NCBI RefSeq assembly: GCF_013133795.1
Contig: NZ_JABGBN010000009.1
Location: 49,788 to 113,787, forward strand
Source of the DNA: Pelistega suis
GTDB lineage: Bacteria; Pseudomonadota; Gammaproteobacteria; Burkholderiales; Burkholderiaceae_B
Direction: 5' to 3'
Length of the DNA stretch: 64,000 nucleotides
Shown here piece after piece: positions 46,096 to 55,617 of the stretch. The notes under the pieces were generated by a model. The model worked only from the letters and a program-made list of their open reading frames with translations, had not been told where the DNA came from and searched no databases. Positions within the stretch are counted from its first letter, which is position 1. Every line of letters starts with the position of its first letter. The position numbers were made by a program, and so were the translations under genes.

Positions 46096-46764
46096 TCAAC
46101 ATAATCCCAAGCAATGTGGCCCCTTGGCGTTTTCTTCAACCGCTTTTTTCACAATATTGACGACTTCCTGTGGGCAATCGGTAACATGATAAAGGTCTAA
46201 ATCATGAGGAGAAATATAACCATTGCCGAGTAAACCTTTTTCAAAGAAGTTTAATAAATCCTGCCAGAATTCTTTGCCGACAAAAATAATAGGGGCTTTA
46301 TTTGCTTTACCCGTTTGAATTAAAGTAAGGGCTTCAAATAATTCATCTAATGTCCCAAATCCTCCGGGCATAATAATATATGCCCAGCTATTCATAAAGA
46401 AGGTTGTCTTACGAGAAACGAAGTATTTAAAGTCAATGCTATGGGATAGGTAAGGATTGTTATGTGTTTCAAAAGGAAGTTTGATATTTAAGCCGATACT
46501 CGTACCATCAGCCTCATAACATCCTTTATTGGCTGCTTCCATAATACCGGGACCGCCGCCTGATATAATAGCAAAACCAGCGTGTACAAGTTGCTTACTA
46601 ATTTCAACAGTTTTATTGTAGTAAGGGTTGTCTGGTTTTGTACGTGCACTTCCGAAAATACTGACAGCATTTGAGACATCTTTAAGGTGCTCTGCTGCGG
46701 TGTAAAGCTCTTCGGAAATTTCTTTAATTTGTCCTTGAATAGTCGATGCTCTTAAATCAATCAT
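46096..46764 (-). CDS. LOG-family (TIGR00730) nucleotide-binding protein
   Basis: A 222-residue Rossmann-fold protein related to LOG phosphoribohydrolases. The signature is SGGGPGIMEAANKGC (about residues 65-79) and PGGFGTLDELFE (about 132-143), with the catalytic Arg/Glu set of nucleoside 5'-monophosphate hydrolases. Family members cleave the base from AMP-type or cytokinin nucleotides; the older label 'lysine decarboxylase' is a misnomer. Its ATG shares two bases with the divergent polA ATG. Confidence 0.85.
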   Translation of the reverse strand: MIDLRASTIQGQIKEISEELYTAAEHLKDVSNAVSIFGSARTKPDNPYYNKTVEISKQLVHAGFAIISGGGPGIMEAANKGCYEADGTSIGLNIKLPFETHNNPYLSHSIDFKYFVSRKTTFFMNSWAYIIMPGGFGTLDELFEALTLIQTGKANKAPIIFVGKEFWQDLLNFFEKGLLGNGYISPHDLDLYHVTDCPQEVVNIVKKAVEENAKGPHCLGLC

Positions 46765-49483
46765 GAAAAATAAAACCTTATTACTTGTTGATGGTTCTAG
46801 TTACTTATACCGTGCTTATTATGCGATGCCAAATTTGCGTAATAAAGCAGGGGAGCCAACAGGAGCAATCTACGGAATAATTAATATGATGCGTAAAATT
46901 AGTCAGGATTTTAATCCTGATTATATGGTATGTGTCTTTGACGCACCGGGTAAAACTTTCCGTGATGACCTCTATCCTGATTATAAGGGGCAACGTCCAC
47001 CAATGCCAGATGATTTGCGTGTACAAATCGAACCGATTTATGAAACGATTGCCGCCTTAGGTTGGCACATTATCGCCCAGCCTGGAGTAGAGGCAGACGA
47101 TATCATTGCTACTTTAGCAGAAATTGCAAGACAAAATGATGTCAAAACTGTTATTTCGACGGGGGATAAAGATATTGCGCAATTAGTTAATGAGCATATT
47201 AGTTTGATTAATACGATGACGGGTGAGCGACTTGACCGAGAGGGGGTTAAGGATAAATTCGGCGTATTTCCAGAGCAGATTATCGATTTTCTTATGCTTG
47301 TTGGGGATAAAGTGGATAATGTTCCCGGTGTAGAAAAAGTGGGTGAAAAGACGGCAGCGAAGTGGCTAAATGAATATGGTACATTGGATAATCTCATTGC
47401 TCATGCGGATAAATTGAGTGGAAAAATTGGCGAAAATTTCCGTCAAGCAATGGCTCAGTTTGATTTAACGCGTCAACTTATCACGATTAAAAAAGACTGT
47501 GATATGCATGAGTTTTATCAAGGTCTAGAGAGTTTACAGCCCAAAGAAGTAGACAACACTAAGTTAATTGAGTTATTTAATCGTTTTGGATTTAAAACTT
47601 TTTTACGTGAAGTTAGTGGGGATACAGAGGCAGTGCCTACACAAGATAGTCGAGTGGATGATGCTTTACCTGCGATACCAACGGACATCAACTATCAAAT
47701 GGTGAATACGCCAGCGCAATTACAAAATTTGTTAGAGACCATTCAGTCGGCAGAACTCGTTGCTTTTGATACAGAGACTAATAGCATTGACCCTATGCAA
47801 GCAAAATTGGTGGGTATGTCTTTTTCGGTGAAAGTGGGTCAGGCATGGTATGTGCCATTAGCTCATATGGGTCTTTTAGATGAACAATTAGATAAAGCAC
47901 AGACATTGACCTTATTAAAGCCTTGGTTAGAAGATACAACGGCTCGTAAGGTTTTACAAAATGCGAAATTTGACACACATGTTTTGGCCAATGAAGGTAT
48001 TCAATTAAAAGGTGTTAAGCACGATACGATGTTGATGGCTTACGTCTTGGCTTCCAATAAAAAGGTCGCTTTAGAAGAGTTGGCTAGTCGTTATTTGGGT
48101 CGTCAAGGTTTAAGTTTTGAAGAGATTTGTGGCAAGGGTGCCAGTGCGATTACGTTTGATTATGTACCTTTGGATAAAGCAACCCAATATGCGTGTGAAG
48201 ATGCTGATTTTACCTTTCAACTCGCACAAGTACTTGCTCCTAAAATTGAGGCTGTAGCAGGATTTGCAGCAACGTATGATTTGGAAATGCAAGTCTGGCC
48301 TGTGCTTTATGCGATGGAGCGGGTGGGTGTAAAACTGGATGAGCGAGAATTACATCAACAATCTGGGGAGTTAGGTGATACCTTAGCAAAACTGGAAAAA
48401 CAGGCCTATGAATTGGCAGAGCAAGAGTTTAATCTTAATTCCCCTAAGCAGTTAGGTGAGATTTTATTCGATAAGTTGCAATTACCTGTTGTTAGCAAAA
48501 CAAGCAAAGGAGCACCCTCTACGGATGAGGAAACATTAAGTAAGCTTGCTGAGGATTATCCATTACCTAAACTGATTTTAGAATACCGTAGTTTAGCGAA
48601 GTTAAAGTCGACCTATACGGACAAATTACCGAAAATGGTATTTACTGGAACGGGTAGAGTGCATACGAATTATGCACAAGCTGCGGTGGTAACAGGACGT
48701 TTATCGTCTTCAGACCCAAACTTACAAAATATTCCAGTACGCACAGAAGAGGGACGACGAGTGCGTAAGGCCTTTATTGCAGAGCCCGGTTATCACCTAA
48801 TGTCAGCGGACTACTCACAAATTGAGTTACGTGTGATGGCGCATATCTCTGGGGATGAAAATTTACAAAAAGCGTTTGCTGAAGGTAAGGATATTCACCG
48901 AGCAACAGCGGCGGAGGTCTTTGGTGTTGAATTGGAAGCCGTAAGTAGCGAACAACGACGCGCAGCGAAAGCGATTAACTTCGGTTTAATCTATGGTATG
49001 GGAGCGTTTGGTCTGGCGGCTAATTTGGGCATCTCACGTGATGCCGCCCAAAACTATATCGCACGCTATTTTACGCGCTATCCGGGGGTAGCTTCCTATA
49101 TGGAAACGACACGAGCTAAGGCGAATGATGATGGTTATGTTGAGACTGTCTTTGGTCGTCGTCTGTGGTTGCCAGAAATTCAGGGCGCAAAAGGACCTCG
49201 TAGGGCAGCCGCAGAGCGAGCGGCGATTAATGCACCTATGCAAGGGACGGCTGCGGATTTAATTAAAAAAGCAATGGTAGCTGTTCAGCAGTGGTTGGTA
49301 GAGCAAAAAATGCAGTCTCGTATGATTATGCAAGTGCATGATGAATTGGTGTTAGAAGTGAAGGATGAAGAGGCAGCATTGGTCAAAGAGCAATTACCCA
49401 AACTGATGGCAAGCGTGGCTGAGTTAGCTGTACCTTTATTGGCGGAAGTTGGTGAGGGAGAGAATTGGGAGCAGGCGCATTAG
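46763..49483 (+). CDS. polA: DNA polymerase I
   Basis: A 906-residue enzyme for repair and Okazaki-fragment processing. The N-terminal 5' nuclease (about 1-290) has LLLVDGSSYLYRAYY and VEADDIIATLAE. The 3'-5' exonuclease is active by motif (VAFDTETNSI, and KFDTH, with YACEDADFT). The polymerase domain has SADYSQIELRVMAHIS, INFGLIYGMGAFGL and IMQVHDELVLEV. The start has no clear ribosome site: upstream DNA is the LOG coding region. A terminator follows at 49512. Confidence 0.97.
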   Translation: MKNKTLLLVDGSSYLYRAYYAMPNLRNKAGEPTGAIYGIINMMRKISQDFNPDYMVCVFDAPGKTFRDDLYPDYKGQRPPMPDDLRVQIEPIYETIAALGWHIIAQPGVEADDIIATLAEIARQNDVKTVISTGDKDIAQLVNEHISLINTMTGERLDREGVKDKFGVFPEQIIDFLMLVGDKVDNVPGVEKVGEKTAAKWLNEYGTLDNLIAHADKLSGKIGENFRQAMAQFDLTRQLITIKKDCDMHEFYQGLESLQPKEVDNTKLIELFNRFGFKTFLREVSGDTEAVPTQDSRVDDALPAIPTDINYQMVNTPAQLQNLLETIQSAELVAFDTETNSIDPMQAKLVGMSFSVKVGQAWYVPLAHMGLLDEQLDKAQTLTLLKPWLEDTTARKVLQNAKFDTHVLANEGIQLKGVKHDTMLMAYVLASNKKVALEELASRYLGRQGLSFEEICGKGASAITFDYVPLDKATQYACEDADFTFQLAQVLAPKIEAVAGFAATYDLEMQVWPVLYAMERVGVKLDERELHQQSGELGDTLAKLEKQAYELAEQEFNLNSPKQLGEILFDKLQLPVVSKTSKGAPSTDEETLSKLAEDYPLPKLILEYRSLAKLKSTYTDKLPKMVFTGTGRVHTNYAQAAVVTGRLSSSDPNLQNIPVRTEEGRRVRKAFIAEPGYHLMSADYSQIELRVMAHISGDENLQKAFAEGKDIHRATAAEVFGVELEAVSSEQRRAAKAINFGLIYGMGAFGLAANLGISRDAAQNYIARYFTRYPGVASYMETTRAKANDDGYVETVFGRRLWLPEIQGAKGPRRAAAERAAINAPMQGTAADLIKKAMVAVQQWLVEQKMQSRMIMQVHDELVLEVKDEEAALVKEQLPKLMASVAELAVPLLAEVGEGENWEQAH

Positions 49484-49511
49484 ATTTATGCTTTAATGTG
49501 CGAAGTGATAA

Positions 49512-49542
49512 AAAAGGAGAGCTTTTAGACGGCTCTCCTTTT
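49512..49542. terminator. Bidirectional terminator between polA and htpX
   Basis: 11-bp stem AAAAGGAGAGC / GCTCTCCTTTT, 9-base loop, with A and T runs on either side. Confidence 0.88.
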
Positions 49543-49569
49543 AATTGCTATCATGAGTTTAAACCGTGA

Positions 49570-50457
49570 TTAACCTGCATTTAAACTTTGCAGTGCGCGG
49601 ATGCGCTGTTCCATCGGTGGGTGTGTTGAGAATAAGGCAGCCACGCCCATTTTGTCACTAATCCCCATCGCTTGCATACCTTTGGCTAATTCACCTGGCT
49701 CTAAATTACCTAGGCGTGCTAAGGCATTAATCATAGGTTTTGTAGAGCCTAATAATTGTGCTGATCCTGCATCTGCACGGTACTCACGTTGACGAGAGAA
49801 CCAAGCGACAATGATAGAGGCAAGAATACCGAATGCGATTTCACAGACAATGCTGGTGATGTAATAGCCAATACCTACACCGTCACGGTTTTCATTTTTA
49901 AGTAGAACGCGATCGACAAAGAAGGCGGCAATACGAGCGAAGAAAACAACGAAGGTATTCACAACGCCTTGGATAAGCGTGAGGGTTACCATATCGCCAT
50001 TGGCAACATGGGCAACTTCGTGACCAAGTACCGCGGCTACTTCTTCTTCATTCATATTTTGGAGTAGGCCGGTAGAAACGGCAACGAGTGCTTCATTTTT
50101 AAAAGCACCTGTGGCAAAGGCATTAGGAGCTCCTTCATAGATACCTACGTCAGGACGGCCAATACCTGCACGATCGGCTAATTGATGCACAGTATCAACT
50201 AACCATGCCTCCGTATTGTTACGAGGTTGGCTTGGGTCGATGAGCTGAACATTCATACTCATCATCGCCATTTTTTTGCTCATTAGTAGTGAAATGATGG
50301 AGCCTGTAAAACCAACAATGGCAGAGAAGATAAGGAGTTGTTGGTAGTCAATGCCATTGGCTGTTAGATAGCGATTCGCCCCCGTAATGGATAGTGTCAC
50401 GCTTAGGACAACCATAACAGCAAGGTTAGTAAGTAAAAATAAAAATACACGTTTCAT
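49570..50457 (-). CDS. htpX: Membrane zinc protease HtpX
   Basis: A 295-residue M48B metalloprotease of the inner membrane that degrades damaged membrane proteins. Two N-terminal membrane helices (about 7-25 and 36-56) are followed by the zinc site [10 protein letters not shown] (HExxH, about residue 141), two further hydrophobic segments, and the third ligand Glu in [10 protein letters not shown] (about residue 224). The C-terminus [10 protein letters not shown] is typical. No sigma-32 promoter was found upstream. Start ATG with AGGAA at 50461 region. Confidence 0.95.
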   Translation of the reverse strand: MKRVFLFLLTNLAVMVVLSVTLSITGANRYLTANGIDYQQLLIFSAIVGFTGSIISLLMSKKMAMMSMNVQLIDPSQPRNNTEAWLVDTVHQLADRAGIGRPDVGIYEGAPNAFATGAFKNEALVAVSTGLLQNMNEEEVAAVLGHEVAHVANGDMVTLTLIQGVVNTFVVFFARIAAFFVDRVLLKNENRDGVGIGYYITSIVCEIAFGILASIIVAWFSRQREYRADAGSAQLLGSTKPMINALARLGNLEPGELAKGMQAMGISDKMGVAALFSTHPPMEQRIRALQSLNAG

Positions 50458-50552
50458 TAATAATGATTCCTATGAATAATGAATTTGTGATGGATTAAAT
50501 GAGGATAAGTCTGAAAATTTCTAGTGCCATTATAAAAGTAGAAAGTTTATCA

Positions 50553-50580
50553 TTGACGAAAAAAGTAGAAAGACTACAAT
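50553..50580 (+). promoter_or_regulatory. Promoter of the DMT transporter gene
   Basis: TTGACG, 16-bp spacer, TACAAT. Transcription would begin near 50587, which excludes the ATG at 50499 and supports the start at 50610. Confidence 0.75.
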
Positions 50581-50609
50581 ATTTAAATTTTTCAATATAC
50601 TTCAAATTT

Positions 50610-51500
50610 ATGCAGTCTTTTTGGAATCTCGTGGCCTCAATTATGTTCGCATGCATGGGGGCAGGGGTGAAATACTCATTAGAAAATGGTGCATCACTAC
50701 CAGCAGTGATTATTTTTCGTTCATTTCCTTCAGTTGCGTGTATCTTGGTATGGGCGTTATTGACTCAGCATAGTCTTAAGACACAGCATCCAGTGGCACA
50801 TTTGAAACGTAATTTCTTTGGTGTTTCGGGGATGTGGTTATCTTTTTTTACTTTAGGGGTATTACCACTAGCTACGAGCACTAGTATTAATTATACCTCC
50901 TCATTGTTCATTGGCTTGTATGTGGTGTGGAGTGCTAAGCATATCACAACGGACTTGGTGCGTTTATGTGCGGTATTGCTGGGTTTTGCGGGAGTGACCT
51001 TGGTGTTAAAGCCGAGTATTAGTGCTGATTTATGGTTAGGGGTCGTGACAGGGTTAGGCGCTGGCTTTGTATCGGCTTGTGCCATGTTCCAAGTTAAAGC
51101 ATTGGGTAAGCTAGGTGAGCCAGTTTGGCGGACAGTATTCTATTTTTCGACTTTGGCAACCTTGACGGGCGTATTAATGCTCGAAAAAGGGGATTTGGAT
51201 AATGTCCCTATCCAAACATGGATTGTTCTTGTGTTAACGGGACTTTTTGGTATGTTTGGGCAGTTGGCGATGACACAAGCTTATGGTACGGGGTCTCCTA
51301 TTATTGCTGCGGTTTTGCAATATTCGACGATTATTTTCTCTGCTTTACTCGGTATCTTGTTCTGGGATAACATACCAGATATGCTAGCATGGTTAGGAAT
51401 GCTAATGATTATTACAGCGGGTGCTGGGATTGTTTTAGCGGATCAACAAGAAGCATTGAAACGTAAGTTCAACACGATTGTGCATAAAAAGCACGAATAA
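50610..51500 (+). CDS. EamA/DMT-family transporter
   Basis: A 296-residue drug/metabolite-transporter family protein with ten predicted membrane helices in two EamA repeats (about residues 5-140 and 150-285). It has NYTSSLFIGLYVVW in the first half and AMTQAYGTGSPIIAAVLQYSTIIF in the second. Such proteins export amino acids or other metabolites; the substrate is unknown. The start MQSFWNLVASIMFACMG is chosen because a strong promoter lies just before it. No ribosome site is visible, so a short leader with weak or SD-independent initiation is possible. Confidence 0.87.
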   Translation: MQSFWNLVASIMFACMGAGVKYSLENGASLPAVIIFRSFPSVACILVWALLTQHSLKTQHPVAHLKRNFFGVSGMWLSFFTLGVLPLATSTSINYTSSLFIGLYVVWSAKHITTDLVRLCAVLLGFAGVTLVLKPSISADLWLGVVTGLGAGFVSACAMFQVKALGKLGEPVWRTVFYFSTLATLTGVLMLEKGDLDNVPIQTWIVLVLTGLFGMFGQLAMTQAYGTGSPIIAAVLQYSTIIFSALLGILFWDNIPDMLAWLGMLMIITAGAGIVLADQQEALKRKFNTIVHKKHE

Positions 51501-51536
51501 TCGGTATTTTTTATAGAGCGGCTAGAGGAGACGTTG

Positions 51537-52373
51537 ATGTCTAAGTATTTAGTAAGTGCAACAGAATTAGTAAGCAATCCTTCTGCGACACGACAATTTA
51601 TTGATGCACGACATGATTTAATTAATCATCAGTTAGGTGCTCAACAATATGTTGAAGGGCATATTCCTAGTGCGGTATTTTTAGACCATGAAACGGATCT
51701 CTGTGCAGAAAAAACAGGTAAAAATGGTCGTCATCCTCTACCTAAACGAGAGGTTTTTGCTGAGCTATTAGCCAAAAGAGGCATTGATATTAACCGTGAA
51801 ATCATTGTGTATGATGCGGATAATATGATGTTTGCTGCTCATGTATGGTGGATGTTGCGCTGGTTGGGATTTGATAATGTACGTGTATTAAATGGTGGTT
51901 TTAAAGCATGGAAAGCCGCTGGTGGTGCTGTGGAGACTGGTGTAGCAACACCGTTACCGCCAGTGGAGTGGTCGGCTAAACCAAGTTTAGTGACGATTTA
52001 TACCGCGGATGATGTATTAGCGAATCTAAAGGAGCCTCGTTTTACCGTGTTAGATGCTCGTGCTCCTGAGCGCTATCGTGGTGATGTAGAACCGATGGAT
52101 CCTGTGGCAGGTCATATTCCCGGTGCGATTAATCGACCTTTTGCAATGAATTTAAACGCGGATGGTTTGATGAAATCAGCCGATGAATTAAAAGCAGCTT
52201 TTGCACAATATAATCAGCATGATTTGATTGTGCATCAATGTGGTTCAGGTGTGACTGCCTGCCATAATGCTTTAGCGATGGAAGAGGCCGGTCTGACAAA
52301 TTATGCTATTTATTCTGGCTCTTGGAGTGAGTGGGTGGCAGACCCGTCTCGTCCTGTTGCCACCGGAGAATAA
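51537..52373 (+). CDS. sseA: Thiosulfate/3-mercaptopyruvate sulfurtransferase (rhodanese)
   Basis: A 278-residue two-domain rhodanese. The inactive first domain (about 1-130) has VEGHIPSAVFLDHE. The second domain has VLDARAPERYRGDVEPMDPVAGHIPGA (split) and the active-site loop QCGSGVTACHN with catalytic Cys near residue 233. CGSGVTA is the 3-mercaptopyruvate type. ATG at 51537 has GAGGAG upstream; a TTG three bases earlier is the alternative. Confidence 0.9.
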   Translation: MSKYLVSATELVSNPSATRQFIDARHDLINHQLGAQQYVEGHIPSAVFLDHETDLCAEKTGKNGRHPLPKREVFAELLAKRGIDINREIIVYDADNMMFAAHVWWMLRWLGFDNVRVLNGGFKAWKAAGGAVETGVATPLPPVEWSAKPSLVTIYTADDVLANLKEPRFTVLDARAPERYRGDVEPMDPVAGHIPGAINRPFAMNLNADGLMKSADELKAAFAQYNQHDLIVHQCGSGVTACHNALAMEEAGLTNYAIYSGSWSEWVADPSRPVATGE

Positions 52374-52393
52374 CGCTTATTTCTAGTATATCA

Positions 52394-52444
52394 AAAAGGG
52401 GAGTTTCATAAAATTGCTTTAAACTAAAAAGAAATACCCCTTTT
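52394..52444 (+). terminator. Probable terminator of the sulfurtransferase gene
   Basis: AAAAGGGG (52394-52401) pairs with CCCCTTTT (52437-52444), with an inner AGTTT/AAACT helix and an unpaired AT-rich bulge. The 3' T-run is only four bases. Confidence 0.5.
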
Positions 52445-52457
52445 GAAATATTTGGGC

Positions 52458-52463
52458 TATAAT
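52458..52463 (+). promoter_or_regulatory. Candidate -10 box for the Rieske oxygenase gene
   Basis: A perfect TATAAT, without a clear -35. If used, the transcript starts near 52470, just before the leader hairpin. Confidence 0.4.
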
Positions 52464-52483
52464 CTAAAATTCCTTTTAACTCC

Positions 52484-52521
52484 ACGACTTATGACCCTTG
52501 GTAAGTCGTTTTTTCTTTTTT
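52484..52521 (+). terminator. Terminator-type hairpin in the Rieske oxygenase leader
   Basis: Perfect 8-bp stem ACGACTTA / TAAGTCGT, 10-base loop, then TTTTTT-C-TTTTTT. It lies between the only good -10 box and the GGGGGG ribosome site of the gene, so it may be a conditional terminator. Confidence 0.65.
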
Positions 52522-52539
52522 AAAGCGGGGGGCTCTAAA

Positions 52540-53688
52540 ATGTCAGACATCGGCAAAAAATTGCATGTCACTCCAGGTAAATCGCAATTAGCGGTGAATG
52601 CCTATTTCGATGAAGAAATTTTTGCTCTAGAAAAAGAGCATATTTTTAAAAACTCATCTATCTATATTGGTAATGAAAAAGCGGTTCCTGAATTGGGTGA
52701 TTGGCGTACGCTAGCTCAAGAAAATGCAGGTCGTGTTCTCGTGCGTAACGAGCATGGTGTAGAACTTATTTCAAATGTTTGTTGTCATCGCCAAGCCATT
52801 ATGTTGGGTGGACAAGCAGGTAATGTAACAGACCCTAATAATAATCGCGGTAATTTGCGTGATACGGGTGGTAATATTGTTTGCCCACTACATCGCTGGA
52901 CGTATGACAATACGGGTGATTTAATTGGTGCACCACATTTTGAAGCAAAGCCAGCAAGACGTCTTACTCAGTTTCCATTAAAGAATTGTCATGGTCTTTT
53001 GTTTGAAGGTCCTCGTGATCCTGCGCAGGATATGGCCTCTTTGTTCAAGTTACCGAATTTTGATTTTTCAGATTATGTGCTTGATCATGTTGAGGTTCAT
53101 GAGTGCAACTATAACTGGAAAACATTTATTGAGGTTTATTTAGAAGATTACCATGTAGAGCCTTTCCATCCAGGTCTTGGTAAATTTGTGACCTGTTCTG
53201 ATTTGACATGGGAGTTTGATAAATGGTTTAGTGCACAACGAGTAGGTGTACATCAGGCCTTGGCTAATCCAGGTTCTAAAGTTTACCAACGTTGGCATGA
53301 TGAGCTTTTAAAATTCCGTGGTGGTGAAAGCCCAGATTTCGGAGCGGTGTGGGTCACATACTATCCAACGCATATGATTGAGTTATATCCTCATGTGTTG
53401 GTGTTGTCGACTTTATACCCAGTGAGTCCTCAAAAAACCATGAATATTGTTGAGTTCTACTATCCAGAAGAAATTGCGGCGTTTGAGCGTGATTTTGTCG
53501 AAGCACAACGAGCAGCTTATATGGAAACAGCCATCGAAGACGATGAAATTGCTGAGCGTATGGATGCTGGGCGTTTAGCTTTGATGAGCCGAGGTACTAA
53601 TGAAGTTGGTCCTTATCAATCGCCGATGGAAGATGGTATGCAGCATTTCCATGAATGGTATCATCGTGTGATGAAGAGTGAAGGATAA
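52540..53688 (+). CDS. Rieske non-heme iron oxygenase, alpha-subunit type
   Basis: A 382-residue aromatic-ring-hydroxylating-dioxygenase-like protein. The Rieske [2Fe-2S] ligands are C-x-H in NVCCHRQA (about 87-90) and C-x2-H in VCPLHRWTYD (about 121-125). The spacing between the pairs is unusually long, about 32 residues with a polar N/G-rich insert. The mononuclear iron site is in EDYHVEPFHPGL (about 205-216) with a later Asp/Glu. The substrate is unknown, and no reductase or ferredoxin is adjacent. A GGGGGG ribosome site lies 8 bases before the ATG. Confidence 0.88.
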   Translation: MSDIGKKLHVTPGKSQLAVNAYFDEEIFALEKEHIFKNSSIYIGNEKAVPELGDWRTLAQENAGRVLVRNEHGVELISNVCCHRQAIMLGGQAGNVTDPNNNRGNLRDTGGNIVCPLHRWTYDNTGDLIGAPHFEAKPARRLTQFPLKNCHGLLFEGPRDPAQDMASLFKLPNFDFSDYVLDHVEVHECNYNWKTFIEVYLEDYHVEPFHPGLGKFVTCSDLTWEFDKWFSAQRVGVHQALANPGSKVYQRWHDELLKFRGGESPDFGAVWVTYYPTHMIELYPHVLVLSTLYPVSPQKTMNIVEFYYPEEIAAFERDFVEAQRAAYMETAIEDDEIAERMDAGRLALMSRGTNEVGPYQSPMEDGMQHFHEWYHRVMKSEG

Positions 53689-53725
53689 GTCCCTCTTTTA
53701 ACGAAGAGCAAAACTGCTAAGTGAA

Positions 53726-53762
53726 AATAGCCCTGTAGATTTTTTCTGCAGGGCTATTATTT
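53726..53762 (+). terminator. Terminator of the Rieske oxygenase gene
   Basis: Long stem AATAGCCCTGTAGA / TTCTGCAGGGCTATT (one G-U), T-rich loop, then ATTTTG. Confidence 0.85.
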
Positions 53763-53808
53763 TGTGGATAGCTATTAAGCTATCTGACCAGATTGGGTGG
53801 AGGGGGTG

Positions 53809-54930
53809 TTATGAGGCTTTTTTCAAAATGAGTACGGTAATTTCGCTAGGCACACCAATGCGGATAGGGAAACCATTCCACAAACCCGTACCATTGCCTT
53901 GATATAACCAACCATTGCCTACTTTATAAAGTCCTGAAACAAAGCCTTGGTTAAAGGCACGGACGATTTCGGTAAAGCCGATAATCATACCTCCATGCGT
54001 GTGTCCTGAGAGTTGCAAGTCTACACCTGCTTGGATATTGGTGCGTGTATTTTTAGGACGATGATCCATCAAGATAATCGGGGCAGAAGTAGGGGCATTG
54101 TTAAGTGCTTTGGTTAAGTTAGGGCCCTCTAGATGAAAGCGCTCGGCCACTTCATCATTGACACCTGCTATCACAATCGACTGTCCTTGATGTTCGATAA
54201 GCTGATGCGCATTTTCTAAAACATGCATCCCCATATTTTGAAAGGTTTTTGCCCATGCTGGGCCGTCATAATAGTACTCGTGATTACCCAAACTCATAAA
54301 AACACCATAACGTGCTTTTAGCTCTTTGTATGCATCAATGTCAGGTAAACGATTTTCTACAAAACCATCAATTAAATCACCAGAGATGGCAATCACATCG
54401 GGCTGTGTATCGTTAGTACGCTTAACCACTTCATTTAACCAATCGTGTTTAAATAAATGACTGACATGTAAATCGGTAAGATGAGTGACTTTAAAACCAT
54501 CTAACTCAGCGGGCAAATCTTTGATGGGTACTTCAACGGTACGAACGTCGGGGACTTGAATCGCTTGATGTACACCAAAAACAGTTAATACCACGCTTAA
54601 ACCCATAATAGCAAAGCGAGCGCTTGTCGTGAGTTTGGCATGTTTTTGACGAAGAATAAAGCGTCTAATGAGATAGATAATATCACCTACTAAGGTGAGC
54701 AATAAGAGGACGACGAAGCCTGCAAATAATCCGCCGAGGATTAAGACGGCCCAAGTGGGGAGCTCTGGTGAGAACATATTCCCCCAAATCCATAGTTGTA
54801 GCCAATGGTATTTAGAAATAAATAAAAGAAATAAGCTTAGTATGACTTTACTCAGTCGAGAATAAGGTAAAGGTAAGACTAAACGCCAAACTAAATAGAG
54901 AAAGGCGATAAATAAAGCAATATGAAACAC
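53809..54930 (-). CDS. Membrane-bound metallophosphoesterase (calcineurin-like)
   Basis: A phosphoesterase with about four N-terminal membrane segments followed by a catalytic domain. The metal motifs are HLTDLHVSHLF, ISGDLIDG, SLGNHEYYYDG, DHRPKN and SGHTHGGM, a complete calcineurin-like set, as in YkuE/YaeI-type enzymes that act on lipid or cell-wall phosphates. The start is uncertain: the frame is open to an ATG at 55062. The first 44 residues of that version are atypical, so a GTG at 54930 (FHIALFIAFLYLVW) is preferred. Confidence 0.82.
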   Translation of the reverse strand: MFHIALFIAFLYLVWRLVLPLPYSRLSKVILSLFLLFISKYHWLQLWIWGNMFSPELPTWAVLILGGLFAGFVVLLLLTLVGDIIYLIRRFILRQKHAKLTTSARFAIMGLSVVLTVFGVHQAIQVPDVRTVEVPIKDLPAELDGFKVTHLTDLHVSHLFKHDWLNEVVKRTNDTQPDVIAISGDLIDGFVENRLPDIDAYKELKARYGVFMSLGNHEYYYDGPAWAKTFQNMGMHVLENAHQLIEHQGQSIVIAGVNDEVAERFHLEGPNLTKALNNAPTSAPIILMDHRPKNTRTNIQAGVDLQLSGHTHGGMIIGFTEIVRAFNQGFVSGLYKVGNGWLYQGNGTGLWNGFPIRIGVPSEITVLILKKAS

Positions 54931-55103
54931 AATAAATCCACATGAATAATTGAATGGACTCAAGTGTATAACAATCCCATAAATGAAAACAATCCGATTT
55001 CGATGTATATATTTTTCATCAAATTTCGAGAGGGGGCATTTCCATCGATAGCTATCTCGCATTAAAATAGAGCATTATGTATTTTTAAAGAAAGGCTTTG
55101 TAT

Positions 55104-55382
55104 ATGGCAAAAGCAAGTGTGAAGTTACCAGTAAGTTTTGAAGAGGCTTTAGAAGAACTAGAACGCATTGTTCAAAGTATGGAAGACGATGTGCTGTCGT
55201 TAGAAGAGAGCTTAAAAGCCTATGAGAGAGGCGTATTGCTTACTAAGGTTTGCCAAGAAAAGTTAGATGCTGCCAACCAACAAATTCAAGTATTACAGAA
55301 TAATTTATTGCAGCCTCTGGAGAAAGTTGCTGGTGAGGATAGCGATGAGGAGGTGGATATAGATGATGGAGTGCCTTTTTAA
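55104..55382 (+). CDS. xseB: Exodeoxyribonuclease VII small subunit
   Basis: A 92-residue helical protein that binds the large subunit XseA in single-strand DNA degradation. The family core SFEEALEELERIVQSMEDDVLSLEESLKAYERG (shown in parts: SFEEALEELERIV, LSLEESLKAYERG) is intact, followed by a coiled segment and an acidic tail DSDEEVDIDDG. ATG at 55104 has AAAGG upstream; a start 6 bases earlier is rejected. Upstream of ispA-dxs, as in many Proteobacteria. Confidence 0.93.
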   Translation: MAKASVKLPVSFEEALEELERIVQSMEDDVLSLEESLKAYERGVLLTKVCQEKLDAANQQIQVLQNNLLQPLEKVAGEDSDEEVDIDDGVPF

Positions 55383-55617
55383 GGGGGCTGAGATAATTTG
55401 AGTGATTAATTATCTTAAATTATTTAGGGTTATAACCATAAAAACTTAAAATTTATCCCTATTTTTAGGGAAATAAGCAGAATATAAAGCGACATCAAAA
55501 TTCTGTCGTCCTTTTTGTACCATTATTCAGTCTTTTACAAAAAATCCCCCCTTTATCGTTCTTGAGTAGCCCGTAAGCGTGTAAAATAGACAAGTTTATT
55601 TTAAGGTAGATATTGTT

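Noticed and set aside
50499..50609. ATG at 50499 for the DMT transporter
   Set aside because: A strong promoter (TTGACG-N16-TACAAT) lies downstream of it, and the family N-terminus begins at 50610.
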